Shown piece by piece: positions 62,787 through 64,000 of a DNA stretch of 64,000 nucleotides; the first letter of the stretch is position 1; each line of letters begins with the position of its first letter. The notes beneath the pieces are model-generated. The model saw only the letters and a list, made by a program, of their open reading frames with translations. It was not told the origin of the DNA and did not search any database. The position numbers were made by a program, and so were the translations under genes. The stretch spans positions 62,001 through 126,000 of the forward strand of contig NZ_JAJUWR010000014.1 in NCBI RefSeq assembly GCF_021390545.1. Direction: 5' to 3'. This stretch comes from Algoriphagus sp. AGSA1. GTDB lineage: Bacteria > Bacteroidota > Bacteroidia > Cytophagales > Cyclobacteriaceae.

Positions 62787-63215
62787 ATGGAAAGTATAGA
62801 GCAAATTAATTATCTCAAAGTACCTGCAGCCAATGTATATCAAGCACTTACTTCTGAAGAAGGTTTGGGGAAAGTGTGGACAAAGAAGCTAAAAGTAAAG
62901 CCCGAAGTAGGTTTTGTCAATGAATTTGACTTTGATGAAGGATACTTGACTAGGTTCAAGACAATTGAACTTGTAGAGAACAGCAAAATTGTTTGGGAAT
63001 GCCTGGAATCCGATGAAGAATGGATAGGCACTCGCGTGTCTTTTGAACTGACAGAAAAGGATAATACCACTGCCGTAACCCTTAAACACTTCAACTGGAG
63101 GGCAAGAACTGATTTTTATCGATGGTGCAGCTATAATTGGGGCATGTTTTTATACAGTTTAAAGACGTACTGCGAAAGCCAGAAAGGATTGCCCTACCAA
63201 GATCGTGATTTTTAA
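62787..63215 (+). CDS. SRPBCC (AHSA1/START-like) domain protein
   Basis: A 142-aa protein of the START-like fold: QINYLKVPAANVYQALTSEEGLGKVWTKKLKVKPEVG, then FDFDEGYLTRFKTIELVENSKIVWECL and a C-terminal helix FYRWCSYNWGMFLYSLKTYCESQKG. Such domains bind hydrophobic ligands or act as Hsp90 co-chaperone-like factors. The function here is not known. Length and fold elements are normal. It is the last clear gene in the window. Confidence 0.85.
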   Translation: MESIEQINYLKVPAANVYQALTSEEGLGKVWTKKLKVKPEVGFVNEFDFDEGYLTRFKTIELVENSKIVWECLESDEEWIGTRVSFELTEKDNTTAVTLKHFNWRARTDFYRWCSYNWGMFLYSLKTYCESQKGLPYQDRDF

Positions 63216-63339
63216 TGTTTTAATTATAGAAGTATGTGTACTGCATGCAGTGGGACACATCAGGGATGGAAAAAGACTATCATAAAGTACCTAGGGATTT
63301 CACTGCCTGAAGAATGCAGAATGCATAGCCAGTCATTTA

Positions 63340-63375
63340 TTCCCCCTGGAAAAGGAATTGCTTTTCCAGGGGGAA
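63340..63375. repeat. Perfect 15-bp inverted repeat
   Basis: TTCCCCCTGGAAAAG (63340-63354) and its exact complement (63361-63375) are separated by GAATTG. There is no T-run after it, so it is not a normal terminator. It may be a palindromic repeat unit or transcript-stabilising hairpin. Confidence 0.5.
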
Positions 63376-63797
63376 CCCCGTAGAAGTTGTAAAAACATAT
63401 CCTATTTCAGATCGGGAAACTGCTAAAATATACCCCAAGAAGTTCCTGGGGGACAAAGCTCATAGATATGGTTTTGGTTGATGGCCTAAAGGCAGTAGTT
63501 GCTAATTGAATCAATATTTAATGAATGAACCTTCACTAAAAAACTTCTCGTGTGTTCAAATAATTCAAGCATTTACAATGGAATGCCAATGTATAGCTGG
63601 CATGCATTTTTATGATGGATCTGACTGTTTGGTCAATTTGATGAGACTTTAATTTGTATCTGTATAATGGTTTATATGGAGATTATTCAAGTTTTTTCAA
63701 TATAAATTTATTTTAAATAATTCTATAGGATGAGTGAAGATGTATGCATATAATTCGAATGAGGCCAACGCAGAAAATGGTATGGCCGAGGCTAGTT

Positions 63798-63821
63798 AAA
63801 AATCCCGATTTTGGGATTTTT
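63798..63821. terminator. Terminator-like hairpin
   Basis: AAAAATCCC and GGGATTTTT form a 9-base stem with a 6-base loop and A/T runs on both sides. It lies between the SRPBCC gene and the possible partial gene at the right edge and could work in either direction. Confidence 0.5.
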
Positions 63822-63875
63822 CGGTGCATGGAGAAAGCTTGTACCTGCTGCAAAACCGTTCGCATGAAAGATGAG

Positions 63876-64000
63876 CTAATTAGTCCAAAGGATAGCTTTT
63901 GATCTGTTCCTGGTGGTTTTCAACAGCCCTAAACCAATTTTACTAACTATATCGAAATGTTCAGAGAATTTCTCTTTATCCAGGCCATAAATGCTTTCTG
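63876..64000 (-). CDS. Possible C-terminus of a gene running in from the right edge
   Basis: One minus-strand frame is open from the window edge to a TAG at 63876-63878, giving about 41 residues with a balanced composition (ending SKIGLGLLKTTRNRSKAILW and two more residues). The other two frames have several stops. It is followed by a terminator-like hairpin at 63798. No family is recognised, and chance cannot be excluded. Confidence 0.35.
   Translation of the reverse strand, partial: ESIYGLDKEKFSEHFDIVSKIGLGLLKTTRNRSKAILWTN

Larger units (their letters stand above)
63216..63875. other. Gene-poor stretch with two hairpins
   Basis: About 660 bases with no convincing coding frame on either strand. 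It contains a perfect 15-base stem at 63340-63375 and a terminator-like hairpin at 63798-63821. No known RNA gene was recognised. Confidence 0.4.

Noticed and set aside
1..64000. CRISPR array, tRNA, rRNA or complete insertion sequence
   Set aside because: No regularly spaced repeats, tRNA-like cloverleaf or transposase frame was seen by eye; a tRNAscan-SE and ISfinder run would settle this.

Overview
The window looks like a chromosomal segment of a Bacteroidota species, most likely class Cytophagia near Cyclobacteriaceae/Algoriphagus. That placement is inference. It rests on promoters of the Bacteroidota type (TTTG, about 19-20 bases, TAnnTTTG), a 58-aa histone H1-like protein, an exported NamZ-type enzyme, DUF4412 and DUF2306 proteins, fused hisB, long-form hisG, and an alpha-oxoamine synthase of the kind used for sphingolipids or sulfonolipids. 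No rRNA, tRNA, CRISPR array, prophage or complete insertion sequence was recognised.

Layout. 1-9.9 kb is mostly housekeeping: an E2 dehydrogenase fragment, cinA, SDR, folA, DUF4412, fmt, namZ, an FtsX-type permease, a Dpm1-like glycosyltransferase, a decayed ATP-grasp pseudogene and a TPR lipoprotein. 9.9-14.6 kb is a minus-strand hisG-hisD-hisC-hisB operon. Upstream of it is a complete-looking attenuation region: a consensus promoter, a 27-aa leader peptide with the run HHFHH, and three mutually exclusive stems. 14.6-22.2 kb holds scattered single genes: a DUF922-like protein, DinB, an esterase, a small secreted protein behind a sigma-54-like promoter, DUF2306, a RelE/ParE toxin-antitoxin pair with a perfect 23-bp palindrome, nudK and a D-threonine-aldolase-like enzyme. 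22.6-28.9 kb carries alaS, gatB, a TlpA-like lipoprotein and proC. 29-33.4 kb holds two small membrane proteins, an XRE regulator, and a blaI-blaR1 pair whose operator overlaps its own -7 element.

33.5-36.8 kb is a three-gene sugar cluster (glycosyltransferase, UDP-glucuronate-epimerase-like, dTDP-glucose 4,6-dehydratase). It is followed by an M1 peptidase, a histone H1-like gene and an SPT-family synthase. 40.5-43.9 kb is an accC-DUF1015-maf operon. 43.9-47.4 kb is a minus-strand unit of an L-serine dehydratase beta subunit, TolC and an efflux adaptor. 47.5-53.0 kb holds a pabC-like gene and a xylose operon (symporter, xylB, xylA). 53.3-60.8 kb is a plus-strand capsule/exopolysaccharide operon: glycosyltransferase, Wzy-like polymerase, deacetylase, Wza, Wzc and kdsB, with 1-4 base overlaps at several junctions. 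61-64 kb has an FAD oxidoreductase, an SRPBCC protein, a gene-poor tail and the possible C-terminus of another gene.

How the genes work together. The clearest functional units are histidine synthesis under leader-peptide control, xylose uptake to xylulose-5-phosphate, Wza/Wzc capsule export with CMP-KDO supply, and a BlaI/BlaR1 sensor. No wholly new multi-gene system was found. The most valuable observations are the his attenuator, the BlaI operator/promoter overlap, the toxin-antitoxin palindrome, the sigma-54-like control region at 17.9-18.2 kb, the ATP-grasp pseudogene and a repeat-like in-frame insertion in the polymerase gene.
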